Source of the DNA: a bacterium
GTDB lineage: Bacteria > Zhuqueibacterota > Zhuqueibacteria > Residuimicrobiales > Residuimicrobiaceae
NCBI GenBank assembly: GCA_029565685.1
Contig: JAKQNR010000017.1
Span: forward strand, 124,001 to 188,000
Direction: 5' to 3'
DNA: 64,000 nt
Position numbers and translations under genes: made by a program. Each line of letters opens with the position of its first letter. Position 1 is the stretch's first letter. The notes beneath the pieces are model-generated. The model did no database searches. It was not told the DNA's origin and saw only the letters and a list, made by a program, of their open reading frames with translations. Below, piece after piece: positions 26,866-35,400 of this stretch.

Positions 26866-28038
26866 TTAGGTAAAGACCTTGACGGCATCCCAGATCAAAG
26901 AGGGCTTTTTCAGCAGGGCGTATTTAAATATATTGATAATCGTTCTCTTTTCAAACGGCAAATTTAGCACCGTGTCGGCTAGTATATTGAGTCTCTCGTC
27001 GTTCAGTGAAAACATGGCCTGTTTCAGCCGAAAGGCGCGGGCCTGTCTCACCCCTTCGGTCTGCTGCCAGGTTTTTTCGTATTCGCGCAACCGTTCAGCC
27101 GAACAGTCGTTTTCCTGAACGGCCTGGCCGGCGATTTTACCTGCCAAACGGCCGGCGATCAGAGCGTTGACAATGCCCCCGCCGGTGAGCGGATTGACCT
27201 GATGGGCCGCGTCGCCGGCCAGCATCAGCCGGTCGCTGACGATCTTTTTCATCGGCGCACAACAGGGCACACCGCCGCAGGTGGCGCTCAATTGGCGGAT
27301 GCCGGGAAAGTGCTGATGAAGAAAGGCCTGCAGTTGAGCGTAGGGCCTGGCGTCGGCGCAACGGTCGCCCGACACACCCAGGCCGATATTGGCCAGACCG
27401 TCCCCTTTGGGGAAAATCCACGCATAGCCGCCTGGCGTTACATGTTCAGAGAAATAAAAATGACAGGTATCCATGGCTAGGTCCACGGGGCCGGCCAGCA
27501 CCTGCGCACAGGCGTCCAGGTCGCGGAGCGGCGTGACGGTTTTCAGTCCGCCCCATCGACCGACGCGCGATTCAACGCCGTCGGCGCCGATGACCACTTG
27601 GGCCGTGACTGTCACCTCGCGGTCCAACCACCGCACCTGCACCTGCGCGCCCTTGGCCTTGTCGATATGCATTCCATGGACATTGGCCTTGACAAACAGC
27701 TCAGCGCCTGCCTGCACCGCTCGATGCGCCAGATCGAAATCAAATCGTTTGCGGTCCAAAAGCAGCCCGGTGTGTCGGCTGGCAATCGGCAGTTCTGCGC
27801 CGGAGGGGGCGTGGATGACGGCTTTGGTGATGCGCTGGCAGATCCAGGACTCGGGCACTTGCGGAAACACCTTGCGAAAGGACCCTTCGCCAACACCTTC
27901 GGCACAGCGCACAGGAATGCCTGCCTGCCGGTCTTTTTCCAGCAGCAGCACTCGAGCGCCGGTTTGCGCTGCAGCATGCGCCGCCATCGCGCCGGCAGGC
28001 CCTGCGCCGACCACCACGATGTCATACTGGTTCTTCAT
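26866..28038 (-). CDS. Geranylgeranyl reductase family FAD-dependent oxidoreductase
   Basis: A 390-residue flavoprotein of the geranylgeranyl reductase family. It has the dinucleotide loop VVVGAGPAGAMAAHAAA, the conserved RCAEGVGEG segment, GADGVESRVGRW and the second FAD motif LAGDAAHQVNPLTGGGI. Known relatives saturate isoprenoid chains of chlorophyll, menaquinone or archaeal ether lipids. The 3' end of the ferredoxin gene overlaps its start by 17 bases and a UbiA prenyltransferase gene lies just beyond, which strongly suggests action on a prenylated lipid or quinone made by that enzyme, with the ferredoxin as electron donor (inference). Confidence 0.87.
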   Translation of the reverse strand: MKNQYDIVVVGAGPAGAMAAHAAAQTGARVLLLEKDRQAGIPVRCAEGVGEGSFRKVFPQVPESWICQRITKAVIHAPSGAELPIASRHTGLLLDRKRFDFDLAHRAVQAGAELFVKANVHGMHIDKAKGAQVQVRWLDREVTVTAQVVIGADGVESRVGRWGGLKTVTPLRDLDACAQVLAGPVDLAMDTCHFYFSEHVTPGGYAWIFPKGDGLANIGLGVSGDRCADARPYAQLQAFLHQHFPGIRQLSATCGGVPCCAPMKKIVSDRLMLAGDAAHQVNPLTGGGIVNALIAGRLAGKIAGQAVQENDCSAERLREYEKTWQQTEGVRQARAFRLKQAMFSLNDERLNILADTVLNLPFEKRTIINIFKYALLKKPSLIWDAVKVFT

Positions 28039-28213
28039 GCTTCATCTCCAGGGCATTCATCGGGCATACCATGACACAAGCTTCACACTGGGTGCATCGC
28101 TCGGCAAACAGGCGCCAGTGCGCTTCATCGAGCTGAATGGCATCCACGGGGCATACGGCGACGCAGGCGCCGCAGAAATCGCAACGAATAGGCAAGCTTT
28201 GTTCAGGCTTCAT
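28022..28213 (-). CDS. Two-cluster [4Fe-4S] ferredoxin
   Basis: A 63-residue ferredoxin beginning MKPEQSLPIR. It has two canonical cluster motifs, CDFCGACVAVCP and CTQCEACVMVCP, the first four-Cys set close to the N-terminus. Longer readings in this frame run antisense through the UbiA gene and are not credible. The ATG at 28213 overlaps the UbiA stop by four bases, and its own end overlaps the reductase start by 17 bases. This three-gene coupling makes it the likely electron donor for the reductase. Confidence 0.9.
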   Translation of the reverse strand: MKPEQSLPIRCDFCGACVAVCPVDAIQLDEAHWRLFAERCTQCEACVMVCPMNALEMKHEEPV

Positions 28214-29145
28214 GTGCGCAAACTCGGATAGTTGACGGCAAAACGAACGCGGTAATACCATTTGCTGGCGAAAAAGACCAAAACGATGAAAAGGAGGTAA
28301 ACAGGAAATCGAATGCAGATGATCAGGGATAAGAACAAAATAGAGTATTTGCAGGTTTGCTGAACACTTGCGTCGTCCTGTTTCAGCGCTGTACGAATGA
28401 AAAAAGGCAGGGCCAGCAGCGACGCAGTGAGGATGACCGGATCGCGCATCCAGACAGCGGTTGCCACGGCGCCGACTTCGGCGACGCAACCGGCGCCGAT
28501 GGTTTTTTTCACCCCCCATTGGACTGCAGCGGTGTTCTTGGCTGCCGCGGCGTCTCCGTGGCGGTCCGGTATGGTCGTGAGGAAATAGACCGCCAGGACA
28601 GCCAGCAGATAAGGAAGGCTGTGCAGCAGCATGGAGAGCGAGCAGCCGGCCTGAAGACACCAGCCATAACTAAAGATGGCCAAACCGCCGAGAAAATTGG
28701 TCAGGCTGCCGCCGATCGGCCGGTCCTTGAGCGAGAGCGGCGGCAGGCTGTAGGCCCAGCCGGTGGTCAGAAAAGCGGCCGCCAGGAGCAGCGCCAGATC
28801 ACGGCGAAAGAAAAGCATGGTCAGGATGGGGATAACGCACAACAAGGCAGTTTCCAGATAAGCGGCGCGCAACGGAATGCTGCCGTTGGCGATCAGATAG
28901 AGTTTGTTGTTCAACCGATCGCTCTGAATATCCGTTGTCTGGTTGATGACGAACGAGGCGCCGAGCACCAGGGTCAGCCCGGCCAGATAGAGCATAACCA
29001 GGGCATCCGAAACAGCCCCGCCTTGCGCAACCGGTGTTGTGCGCGCCTGAGCCCAATGTCCGGCCAGCGCCACGGTCCACACCGGGTAGAAAAGGGTCGG
29101 CCGCAGAACGAATAGATAATCGAGCCGTTTCAGTCCGGACTTCAT
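28210..29145 (-). CDS. UbiA-family prenyltransferase
   Basis: A 311-residue membrane protein with about eight to nine helices. The first Asp-rich motif is INQTTDIQSDRLNNKL and the second region is WAYSLPPLSLKDRP followed by TTIPDRHGD, as in UbiA enzymes that transfer a prenyl chain to an aromatic ring or to a glycerol phosphate lipid. Possible roles are MenA, chlorophyll synthase-like or DGGGP synthase-like. The motifs read here do not settle it, though no other menaquinone or chlorophyll genes are nearby. It starts three bases after purF and overlaps the ferredoxin. Confidence 0.88.
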   Translation of the reverse strand: MKSGLKRLDYLFVLRPTLFYPVWTVALAGHWAQARTTPVAQGGAVSDALVMLYLAGLTLVLGASFVINQTTDIQSDRLNNKLYLIANGSIPLRAAYLETALLCVIPILTMLFFRRDLALLLAAAFLTTGWAYSLPPLSLKDRPIGGSLTNFLGGLAIFSYGWCLQAGCSLSMLLHSLPYLLAVLAVYFLTTIPDRHGDAAAAKNTAAVQWGVKKTIGAGCVAEVGAVATAVWMRDPVILTASLLALPFFIRTALKQDDASVQQTCKYSILFLSLIICIRFPVYLLFIVLVFFASKWYYRVRFAVNYPSLRT

Positions 29146-29148
29146 GAA

Positions 29149-30570
29149 TCACAGCACCTCATGTTGGAGCTTGCCGATGCTGTCCTCAACCAGGATGGGA
29201 TACTCGCCGGAAAAACAGGCGGTGCAGTAGCCTCCCTCCTCACAGGAGACCGAGTTCATCAAGCCCTCCATGCTCAGGTAGGCCAGACTGTCGCACTCGA
29301 GGTAGGTGCGAATCTGCTCAACGCTCATAGTGGCGGCGATCAATTCTCCCTTGTGGGGAAAATCCATGCCATAGTAGCAGGGCGCGAGGATGGGCGGTGA
29401 GCTCACGCGGACGTGCACTTCTGCGGCGCCGGCGTTGCGGACCAGGCGGACGAGCTGCCGCAGCGTGGTGCCGCGTACAATGGAATCTTCCACCAGCACC
29501 ACACGTCGGCCGTTGAGCACTCCTCTCACGGCGTTGAATTTCACCCGCACGCTGAAATCGCGCATATCCTGTTGCGGATGAATAAAAGTACGACCGACAT
29601 AGTGGTTACGGATGAGTCCCAATTCAAATTTTATGCCGGAACGGCGCGAGTATCCCAGAGCGGCGGTGTTGCTGGAGTCCGGCACAGAGATTACGATGTC
29701 GGCATCCGCCGGACTGGCCAGCGCGAGGTTTTTCCCCAGCTTTCGCCGAACTTTGTCGACGTTTTCGTTGTAGATGCGGCTGTCCGGACGGGCAAAGTAG
29801 ATGAATTCGAAAATACAGGCGTAACGCGCCGGGCAGGGCTCGATCTGATGGCTGAGCATTCCATTGGGCCCGATTTCGATCAACTCGCCGGGTTGGACGT
29901 CGCGGATCACATCGGCGCGCATGAGATCCAATGCGCAGGTCTCGGAACAGACGAACCAGACGCCGTCTTTTTTGCCGAGGCAGAGCGGCCGTACGCCGTT
30001 GCGGTCGCGGGCGGCATAGATGCGATCTTTTGTCATCATGACCAGCGAATAAGCGCCGCGAATTTCCCGCAGCGCCTGAATGATTTTTTCCGACAGGGTG
30101 GCGGCGTGCGAGCGCGCGATGAGATGAAGGATCACCTCAGTGTCCGTGCCGGTCTGAAACAGTGCGCCCTCGTCCGCCAGCTGTTTGTGCAAAAGCCCCG
30201 AGTTGGTAAAGTTGCCGTTGTGGGCGACGGCAAAGGGACCGTCGACGAGATTCACCAGAATGGGTTGGGCGTTGACCAGCATGGAGGCGCCGGTGGTCGA
30301 GTAGCGATTATGGCCGATGGCCAAATGGCCGGTCAGCGTGCTGAAAATCTGCGCGTCGGAAAAAACATCCGCCGCCAGACCGCGACCGACGTGGCGATGC
30401 AACTGCCGGCCGTCGCCGGAGACGATGCCGGCGCTTTCCTGTCCTCGATGCTGCTGGCTGTAAATGCCCAGATAGGCGAACCGCGCCGCATCCGGATGGC
30501 CATAGACCGCCACTACGCCGCAGTTGGAGCGCGGTTTATCGATAGGGGCGCTCGGGGCGGATACGCTCAT
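29149..30570 (-). CDS. purF: Amidophosphoribosyltransferase PurF
   Basis: An enzyme of about 473 residues that makes phosphoribosylamine, the first step of purine synthesis. It has a short propeptide ending before the nucleophile in SNCGVVAVYGH, the QQHRGQESAGI segment, the glutaminase NRYSTTG and NGNFTN motifs, and the PRPP loop VLVEDSIVRGTTLRQL. Cys residues after VSCEEGGYCTACF near the C-terminus may bind a [4Fe-4S] cluster, as in the Bacillus-type enzyme. I choose the ATG at 30570 because AAGGG lies nine bases upstream; the longer start at 30606 is unsupported. Confidence 0.96.
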   Translation of the reverse strand: MSVSAPSAPIDKPRSNCGVVAVYGHPDAARFAYLGIYSQQHRGQESAGIVSGDGRQLHRHVGRGLAADVFSDAQIFSTLTGHLAIGHNRYSTTGASMLVNAQPILVNLVDGPFAVAHNGNFTNSGLLHKQLADEGALFQTGTDTEVILHLIARSHAATLSEKIIQALREIRGAYSLVMMTKDRIYAARDRNGVRPLCLGKKDGVWFVCSETCALDLMRADVIRDVQPGELIEIGPNGMLSHQIEPCPARYACIFEFIYFARPDSRIYNENVDKVRRKLGKNLALASPADADIVISVPDSSNTAALGYSRRSGIKFELGLIRNHYVGRTFIHPQQDMRDFSVRVKFNAVRGVLNGRRVVLVEDSIVRGTTLRQLVRLVRNAGAAEVHVRVSSPPILAPCYYGMDFPHKGELIAATMSVEQIRTYLECDSLAYLSMEGLMNSVSCEEGGYCTACFSGEYPILVEDSIGKLQHEVL

Positions 30571-30743
30571 CGTTTCGGTCCCTTGAATGAAAGACGGCTG
30601 ATCCATTGCGCCCGGTACGTCATCCCTGAAACGGCGCGTTGTTCCTTGGCGCCGGCCGACTTTTCTGCGTGTGTAAAAAAAGAGGACTGCTTTTGTGCAC
30701 CATGGCCTGCGTGCAAGCTGATCGTCTTGAGTTTCCCCTGCAT
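30567..30743 (-). CDS. Candidate small ORF or leader upstream of purF
   Basis: A 58-codon reading frame that begins at an ATG (30743) with AGGAAG eight bases upstream and ends in a TGA overlapping the purF ATG by four bases (ATGA). The peptide begins MQGKLKTISLHAG, is basic and shows no family, signal peptide or membrane segment. The ribosome binding site and overlap are what suggest it is translated; the sequence itself could be chance. It might couple translation into purF or act as a leader. Confidence 0.3.
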   Translation of the reverse strand: MQGKLKTISLHAGHGAQKQSSFFTHAEKSAGAKEQRAVSGMTYRAQWISRLSFKGPKR

Positions 30744-30813
30744 GGGTCTAACTTCCTGTGATTAAGTGAAAATCGCGAATCAATGATTGAAACGAATTAA
30801 TGAGCAAGCCCCT

Positions 30814-31176
30814 TCAGCGGCCCAACGTGATCAGGGCGTATCCTAAACCGCATCCCAAGGCATCCGCCGCCAGATCGCGCCAGCTTGCCGTTCCTTTACG
30901 TCCGCGGCGGTCATAGACCTCCTTGGCTATGCCTAGGGAAAAAGAAAATCCCAACCCAACGGTGCAGGCCTGGCGATGGGGACGGTTCATCTCCTCGTGC
31001 GCCATATAATATCCCAAGCCCACCAGAAAGGCGGAACAGATCAGATGGTCCGCCTTGTCCTTGGCCAGCCAGAGGTCTCGAGCGACTGGTTTGCCCGAAT
31101 GATGGGCGGTGCTGTCGGGGTGGGCCTGACCGAACAACAGCGCCGGCAGAAGAAAAAGCCCGCAGAGCCGGAGCAT
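30814..31176 (-). CDS. YfiM/DUF2279-like exported protein
   Basis: A 120-residue protein with a signal peptide (LRLCGLFLLPALLFGQAHP). The body carries the pattern AKDKADHLICSAFLVGLGYY, then GLGFSFSLGIAKEVYDRR, then WRDLAADALGCGLGYAL, matching YfiM/DUF2279 predicted periplasmic or lipoprotein families. Function is not established. It starts two bases after the HD gene stop and is last in the unit folB-to-yfiM-like before the 243-bp gap to purF. Confidence 0.7.
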   Translation of the reverse strand: MLRLCGLFLLPALLFGQAHPDSTAHHSGKPVARDLWLAKDKADHLICSAFLVGLGYYMAHEEMNRPHRQACTVGLGFSFSLGIAKEVYDRRGRKGTASWRDLAADALGCGLGYALITLGR

Positions 31177-31177
31177 A

Positions 31178-31723
31178 TTAAAACCCCAACTCGTTGCTGA
31201 TCTTCTGCATGCCGTTTATGGCAATGGTGGTGAATTCTTCCAGAGAAAGGCCGAGATCCGCGCAGGTCTGTATCTGTTCACGATTCGCGCCCTTGGCAAA
31301 GCTCTTCTCCTTGAACCGTCGGAGGACAAATTCGCTGGTGAGTGAAGCCAGTTTTTTATCCGGGTGCATGAGCACCGCGGCCACGATCAGCCCGGTGATG
31401 GGATCGACGGCGTACAGCGCTTTGTCCAAAAGGCTTTCGCGCGGCGCCAGGTTGTTGTGGCATCGGATTGCATGTAGGATGTCCTCGGCAACCGCATGGG
31501 GTTTGAGCAGTTCCATAGTGACCACCGTATGCCGTTCCGGCGTCTTCATGGTCTCCTCGTAATCCAGATCGTGCAGCAATCCCGCCAGTCCCCACGCCTC
31601 TTGGTCCTGGTGCAGGTGTTCGGCCAGTTCGCGCATCACTGCTTCAACCGCCAGCACGTGCTTGAATAGATTTTGATTAGTGAAGCGGGATCGGGTTAAT
31701 TCGAACGCCTCGGTTCGCGTCAT
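31178..31723 (-). CDS. HD-domain phosphohydrolase-like protein
   Basis: A 181-residue HD-domain protein. It has a His in LFKHVLAVEAVM, the HD pair in GLLHDLDYEE, His in ERHTVVTMELL and RCHNN, and the final Asp in YAVDPITGLI, completing the metal-site pattern. Such stand-alone HD proteins are typically nucleotide phosphohydrolases; the substrate is unknown. It is packed between a DUF5683 gene and the YfiM-like gene with gaps of two to three bases. Confidence 0.85.
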   Translation of the reverse strand: MTRTEAFELTRSRFTNQNLFKHVLAVEAVMRELAEHLHQDQEAWGLAGLLHDLDYEETMKTPERHTVVTMELLKPHAVAEDILHAIRCHNNLAPRESLLDKALYAVDPITGLIVAAVLMHPDKKLASLTSEFVLRRFKEKSFAKGANREQIQTCADLGLSLEEFTTIAINGMQKISNELGF

Positions 31724-31726
31724 GGT

Positions 31727-32191
31727 TCAACCTCCAAGGGCAAAATGGAATGTGATTTTTGTCATCGGTGCATGATAAAGCGGATCCGCCATCGGCGGTC
31801 CTGTGCTGAGCTCCAGACTTTCATCAAAGCCGTGCAGATGCGCATCCACATACGCGTCCGCCATGGCATACAGAATCACGGCAGCCAGCCACCAGATGGC
31901 GAGGCTGCGGTTGTCGCGATAAAAGGCGCGGTCCTGTGCGTTATCGCTGCGTGCGGCCAGCTGATTGAGGACGACGGCGTCCGCCGCCAGTCCGATCTCT
32001 CCGCCGGCCAGCAGCACGGCTTTGAATTTTTTTCCATTGTACCATTGTCCCCATCCCGGCACCGCCAGCGACCGCAACATGGCGCCGGTGGGGGACTTGA
32101 CGCTGTCGGCTGTGAATGGCTGACCGGCGGCCCAGGCAGCGCAGCCGGCTCTCAGGAGGGCTGCTGCGAGGATTATACGACAACGCATCAT
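31727..32191 (-). CDS. DUF5683 membrane protein
   Basis: A 154-residue protein with an N-terminal signal or anchor (IILAAALLRAGCAAWAAG) and the DUF5683 core: SPTGAMLRSLAVPGWGQWYN, a hydrophobic helix, then WWLAAVILYAMADAYVDAHL. DUF5683 is common in FCB-group bacteria and lacks a known function; the core resembles small membrane-embedded hairpins. Its ATG overlaps the ridA stop (ATGA), so expression is coupled. Confidence 0.8.
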   Translation of the reverse strand: MMRCRIILAAALLRAGCAAWAAGQPFTADSVKSPTGAMLRSLAVPGWGQWYNGKKFKAVLLAGGEIGLAADAVVLNQLAARSDNAQDRAFYRDNRSLAIWWLAAVILYAMADAYVDAHLHGFDESLELSTGPPMADPLYHAPMTKITFHFALGG

Positions 32192-32574
32192 TCAATGACC
32201 GCCACCGCTTCGACCTCCACTAATCCGTTTTTAGGCAACCGGGCCACCTCGATGGTGGAACGCGCCGGCGGCTGCTCAGGGAAAAAAGCGGCATAGACTT
32301 GATTCATGGAGGCAAAGTCGTCCATATTTTTCAGGAACACTACGGTTTTAACCACCTGGCGCATGGATGCGCCGGCTGCCTCCAGGATGGCCTGAAGGTT
32401 GTGCAGCGCCTGCCGGGTCTGAGCCTCTACTCCGCCTTCGACCAGGTTGCCGGTCTGTGGATCCAGGCCCAATTGACCGGCCGTATAAATGGTATGGGTC
32501 GTTGCCGCGTGAATGGCCTGGCTGTAAGGGCCGACGGCCGCAGGGGCCTGAGCGGTTTGAATGATGTGATGCAT
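32188..32574 (-). CDS. ridA: RidA family enamine/imine deaminase
   Basis: A 128-residue RidA/YjgF protein of standard length. It hydrolyses reactive enamines and imines produced by PLP enzymes. Motifs are APAAVGPYSQAI at the N-terminus, YTAGQLGLDPQTG, the central NLQAILEAAGA, VKTVVFLKNMDDF, and the active-site Arg in PPARSTIEVARLP. It is cytoplasmic. It lies 17 bases after the ABC exporter gene in the same direction. Confidence 0.95.
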   Translation of the reverse strand: MHHIIQTAQAPAAVGPYSQAIHAATTHTIYTAGQLGLDPQTGNLVEGGVEAQTRQALHNLQAILEAAGASMRQVVKTVVFLKNMDDFASMNQVYAAFFPEQPPARSTIEVARLPKNGLVEVEAVAVIE

Positions 32575-32591
32575 GGGATGCCTCGATTTGG

Positions 32592-34448
32592 TTAGGTGTG
32601 GAACTGCATGGTATACAGTTTTTGATATAATCCGCCGGCTTGGACCAGCTCGTCATGCCGCCCCTGTTCCACGACGGCGCCGTGGTCTATGACGATGATG
32701 CGGTCGGCATTGAGAACTGTGGACAAGCGGTGGGCGATCACGAACGATGTGCGATGCTTCATCAGTCTTTCGATAGCCTGTTGGACGAGTATTTCCGATT
32801 CGGTGTCCAGCGCGGAGGTCGCTTCGTCCAGGATCAGGATCGGTGGATTTTTTAAAACCGCACGTGCGATGGCGATGCGCTGGCGTTGCCCGCCCGAGAG
32901 GGTGACCCCCCGTTCACCAATGTTGGTTTCGTACCCTTGAGGCAGCTGGGAGATAAAGTCATGGGCGTTGGCGACGTTGGCCGCCTCCATCACTTCTTCC
33001 AGAGTTTTGTCCTCCAGTCCATAGGCGATGTTGCGCAGCACCGAATCATTGAAAAGAATGGTCTCCTGGGTGACGATGCCCATGAGCCGCCGCAGATGGC
33101 TTAACTCCAGATCGCGCAGGTCCAGTCCGTCCAGGGTAATCCGGCCTTTTTGCGGATCGTAAAAGCGCGGCACCAGATCCACCAGTGTGGATTTGCCGCC
33201 GCCGCTGGGCCCGACGATGGCCAGGCATTCGCCCTTGCTGATCTGGAGCGAGATGTCTTTTAGAACCAGCCGATCGCGATGATAGCCAAAGGAGACCTGC
33301 TCAAAAGCGATGCAGGAGGCAAAATCGTTCACCGGGATGGGATGGGCTCGGTTCTGTACAGTGGGCTTTTGATCCAGGACATGAAAAATGCGTTCCGCGG
33401 CAGCCAGTCCTTCCTGAATGCGGTTGTGCACGCTGGAGAGCTCCTTGATCGGCTGCATCATGGAGAAAACGATCAGAAGAAAGCCGATGAATTCCTCCGG
33501 CGCCAGCATTTGCCCTTCCAAGACCTGGCGGCCGCCGAACCAGAGAATGCCCACAGCCACACCGGCGGCGAGAAACTCGGTCAACGGCGAGGATAGGTTG
33601 CGCGTGCGGGTGATTTTGAGCAGAGAGCGGAAATACCGATCGGTTTCGCCGGCAAATTTGCGGATTTCAAAGTTCTCCATGGCAAAAGCCTTGACGACTC
33701 GAACGCCGGATACAGTCTCCTGCAGCGTGGAGGTCAGGTCCGCCATGCGTTCCTGGGAGATGGTGCTCTCCCTGCGCAGCCGCACTCCGATCCAGCCGAT
33801 GATCGCCATGCTGAACGGCGCCACCAGAAACGCGACCAGGGTGAGTCGCCAACTCAGAGTAACCGCCAGAATCAGAGCGGCGATCAGCATCAGCGGATTT
33901 TTGATCAGAGTGACGAACCCCGCCGAGATGCTGCTGTTCACCAGCGTCACATCGTTGGTGATGCGGGAGATGATCTGCCCCGCGCGGGTGCGATGGTAAA
34001 AGTCCAGCGACAACCGGTTGATATGGCTGTATAGATCGTTGCGAATGTCGCGGATCACGCCCTGTTCCACGAACGCCATAAAATAGGCCTGCAGGTAATC
34101 GAATACGCTCTTGAGAAAAAAGAGCATCACGATGAGCAGGCACAACCGCTGCAGCGCCCGGTGTCTGTCACGACCGATCAACCGGTCATAGACCCATTCC
34201 TTCATCTGTTCTTTGGCCTGCAACCAGCGGCCGGCGGCCGGCGTCGACGGAGAAGCGGCGGCTTGAATTTCCGCAGCCGCGGCCGGCGGCGTTTGCTGCT
34301 CCTGGCTGAAGATCGTGTTTAAAAAGGGGATAACCGACAGGGTCAAAACACTGTTGAACAGTGTAAAGAAAAGAATACATACCAGCGATCCCAGGAGATG
34401 CGCCCAGTACGGTTTGATATAGGCGAGTATGCGCAAATAGAGCTTCAT
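32592..34448 (-). CDS. MsbA-like ABC transporter (fused permease and ATPase)
   Basis: A 618-residue half-transporter. The N-terminal part (about residues 1-345) is a six-helix type 1 exporter domain; a Pro/Ala-rich stretch at about residues 50-75 lengthens the first periplasmic loop. The ATPase domain has Walker A VGPSGGGKSTLVDL, the signature LSGGQRQRIAIARA, Walker B ILILDEATSALD and the switch AHRLSTV. The closest described group is the lipid A/lipid exporter MsbA, but the cargo is not shown by sequence. A small membrane protein gene directly precedes it. Confidence 0.92.
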   Translation of the reverse strand: MKLYLRILAYIKPYWAHLLGSLVCILFFTLFNSVLTLSVIPFLNTIFSQEQQTPPAAAAEIQAAASPSTPAAGRWLQAKEQMKEWVYDRLIGRDRHRALQRLCLLIVMLFFLKSVFDYLQAYFMAFVEQGVIRDIRNDLYSHINRLSLDFYHRTRAGQIISRITNDVTLVNSSISAGFVTLIKNPLMLIAALILAVTLSWRLTLVAFLVAPFSMAIIGWIGVRLRRESTISQERMADLTSTLQETVSGVRVVKAFAMENFEIRKFAGETDRYFRSLLKITRTRNLSSPLTEFLAAGVAVGILWFGGRQVLEGQMLAPEEFIGFLLIVFSMMQPIKELSSVHNRIQEGLAAAERIFHVLDQKPTVQNRAHPIPVNDFASCIAFEQVSFGYHRDRLVLKDISLQISKGECLAIVGPSGGGKSTLVDLVPRFYDPQKGRITLDGLDLRDLELSHLRRLMGIVTQETILFNDSVLRNIAYGLEDKTLEEVMEAANVANAHDFISQLPQGYETNIGERGVTLSGGQRQRIAIARAVLKNPPILILDEATSALDTESEILVQQAIERLMKHRTSFVIAHRLSTVLNADRIIVIDHGAVVEQGRHDELVQAGGLYQKLYTMQFHT

Positions 34449-34460
34449 AGGAATGATGGG

Positions 34461-34643
34461 TTATTTCGGCAAGTCTTTAAACTCGACATCTTCAACATCT
34501 GATTCCGTCAAATCGAGGGGTTTGGAGTGAGCTTGCCCGCGCACCTCCTGATCGCGCGGCGGCGTCGTCTGGCCAAACACATATTTAAAGATTTTGTTGA
34601 TCACGTAAAATAGAATGATCAGGATGAGCAATTGGAAGAACAT
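34461..34643 (-). CDS. Small single-pass membrane protein
   Basis: A 60-residue protein. It has a hydrophobic N-terminal helix (FFQLLILIILFYVINKIFKY), then a polar acidic tail ending VEDVEFKDLPK. The layout resembles DUF4834-type small proteins of FCB bacteria (an anchor plus an acidic D-V-E/D-F motif), but the match is by pattern only. It lies 12 bases before the MsbA-like gene and may be a helper of it. No lipobox is seen. Confidence 0.6.
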   Translation of the reverse strand: MFFQLLILIILFYVINKIFKYVFGQTTPPRDQEVRGQAHSKPLDLTESDVEDVEFKDLPK

Positions 34644-34767
34644 GTGCCACTCTGATTTTAATCTTTATGGATGGTGAATCCGCCTATCGCGCTTAGCCGC
34701 CGGCATCGGACCGCGGACGATCTTCGCCGAAATCTCTCCGGGCCGCGGCGGTAAACGCCGAGGCGGG

Positions 34768-35400
34768 TCAGCGAGCGGGCGAATAATATTCGATCCCGGA
34801 ATGGGGCCGCAAAATCTGATTCACCAGTTCATCCAGATGTTCGCGGTTGTTGACAAAATCGATCAACGCGCTGTTGACAACCAACAGGGGCGTATCGGAG
34901 TAATGAAAGAAAAAACGATTATAGGCTTCATTCAAAGAGCGGATATACTCCTCCGACATCTCTTTTTCGTACGAGCGCCCGCGTTTTTGGATGTTGGCCA
35001 TCAGTCGTTCGACCGAGGATTGCAGATAGACGACTAGATCGGGTTTGAGGATATCCCGTTCCAACAATCCCGCCACACGATCATAGAGAAACAGCTCCCG
35101 GTCTTCGAGGTTCAGGTGCGCAAAGATGCGGTCCTTGGCAAAAAGATAATCCGAGACTGTGGCGGGCTGGAATAAATCAGGTTGCAGACTTTCCTGCTGC
35201 TGACGATAGCGGCTGAGGAGAAAAAACAACTGCACCTGGAATGCATATCGCGCCGGGTCTTTGTAAAAGTCCGCCAGAAAAGGATTTTCTTCCGGTTTTT
35301 CATAAATCACCCGCGCATTCATCCGCTCACCCAGCAATCGAGCCATGCTGGTCTTGCCGGCGCCGATCACACCTTCGATACAAATGTATTTGGGCATCAT
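34768..35400 (-). CDS. Deoxynucleoside kinase family protein
   Basis: A 210-residue kinase of the dNK family. It has Walker A EGVIGAGKTSMARLLG, the PEENPFLADFY segment near the substrate, LFLYDRVAGLLERDI, and the lid-like MANIQKRGRSYEKEM with basic residues. Family members phosphorylate deoxyribonucleosides for salvage; the specific base cannot be predicted. ATGATG at the start overlaps the folK stop by four bases, so folB, folK and this kinase form a small operon. Confidence 0.9.
   Translation of the reverse strand: MMPKYICIEGVIGAGKTSMARLLGERMNARVIYEKPEENPFLADFYKDPARYAFQVQLFFLLSRYRQQQESLQPDLFQPATVSDYLFAKDRIFAHLNLEDRELFLYDRVAGLLERDILKPDLVVYLQSSVERLMANIQKRGRSYEKEMSEEYIRSLNEAYNRFFFHYSDTPLLVVNSALIDFVNNREHLDELVNQILRPHSGIEYYSPAR

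Noticed and set aside
28214..28660. Longer N-terminal extension of the ferredoxin
   Set aside because: The extension is read through the UbiA coding region in another frame. The ferredoxin ATG at 28213 overlaps the UbiA stop in the usual way.
29413..30765. 450-codon plus-strand open frame
   Set aside because: Antisense to purF, which is unmistakable; the composition fits a shadow frame.
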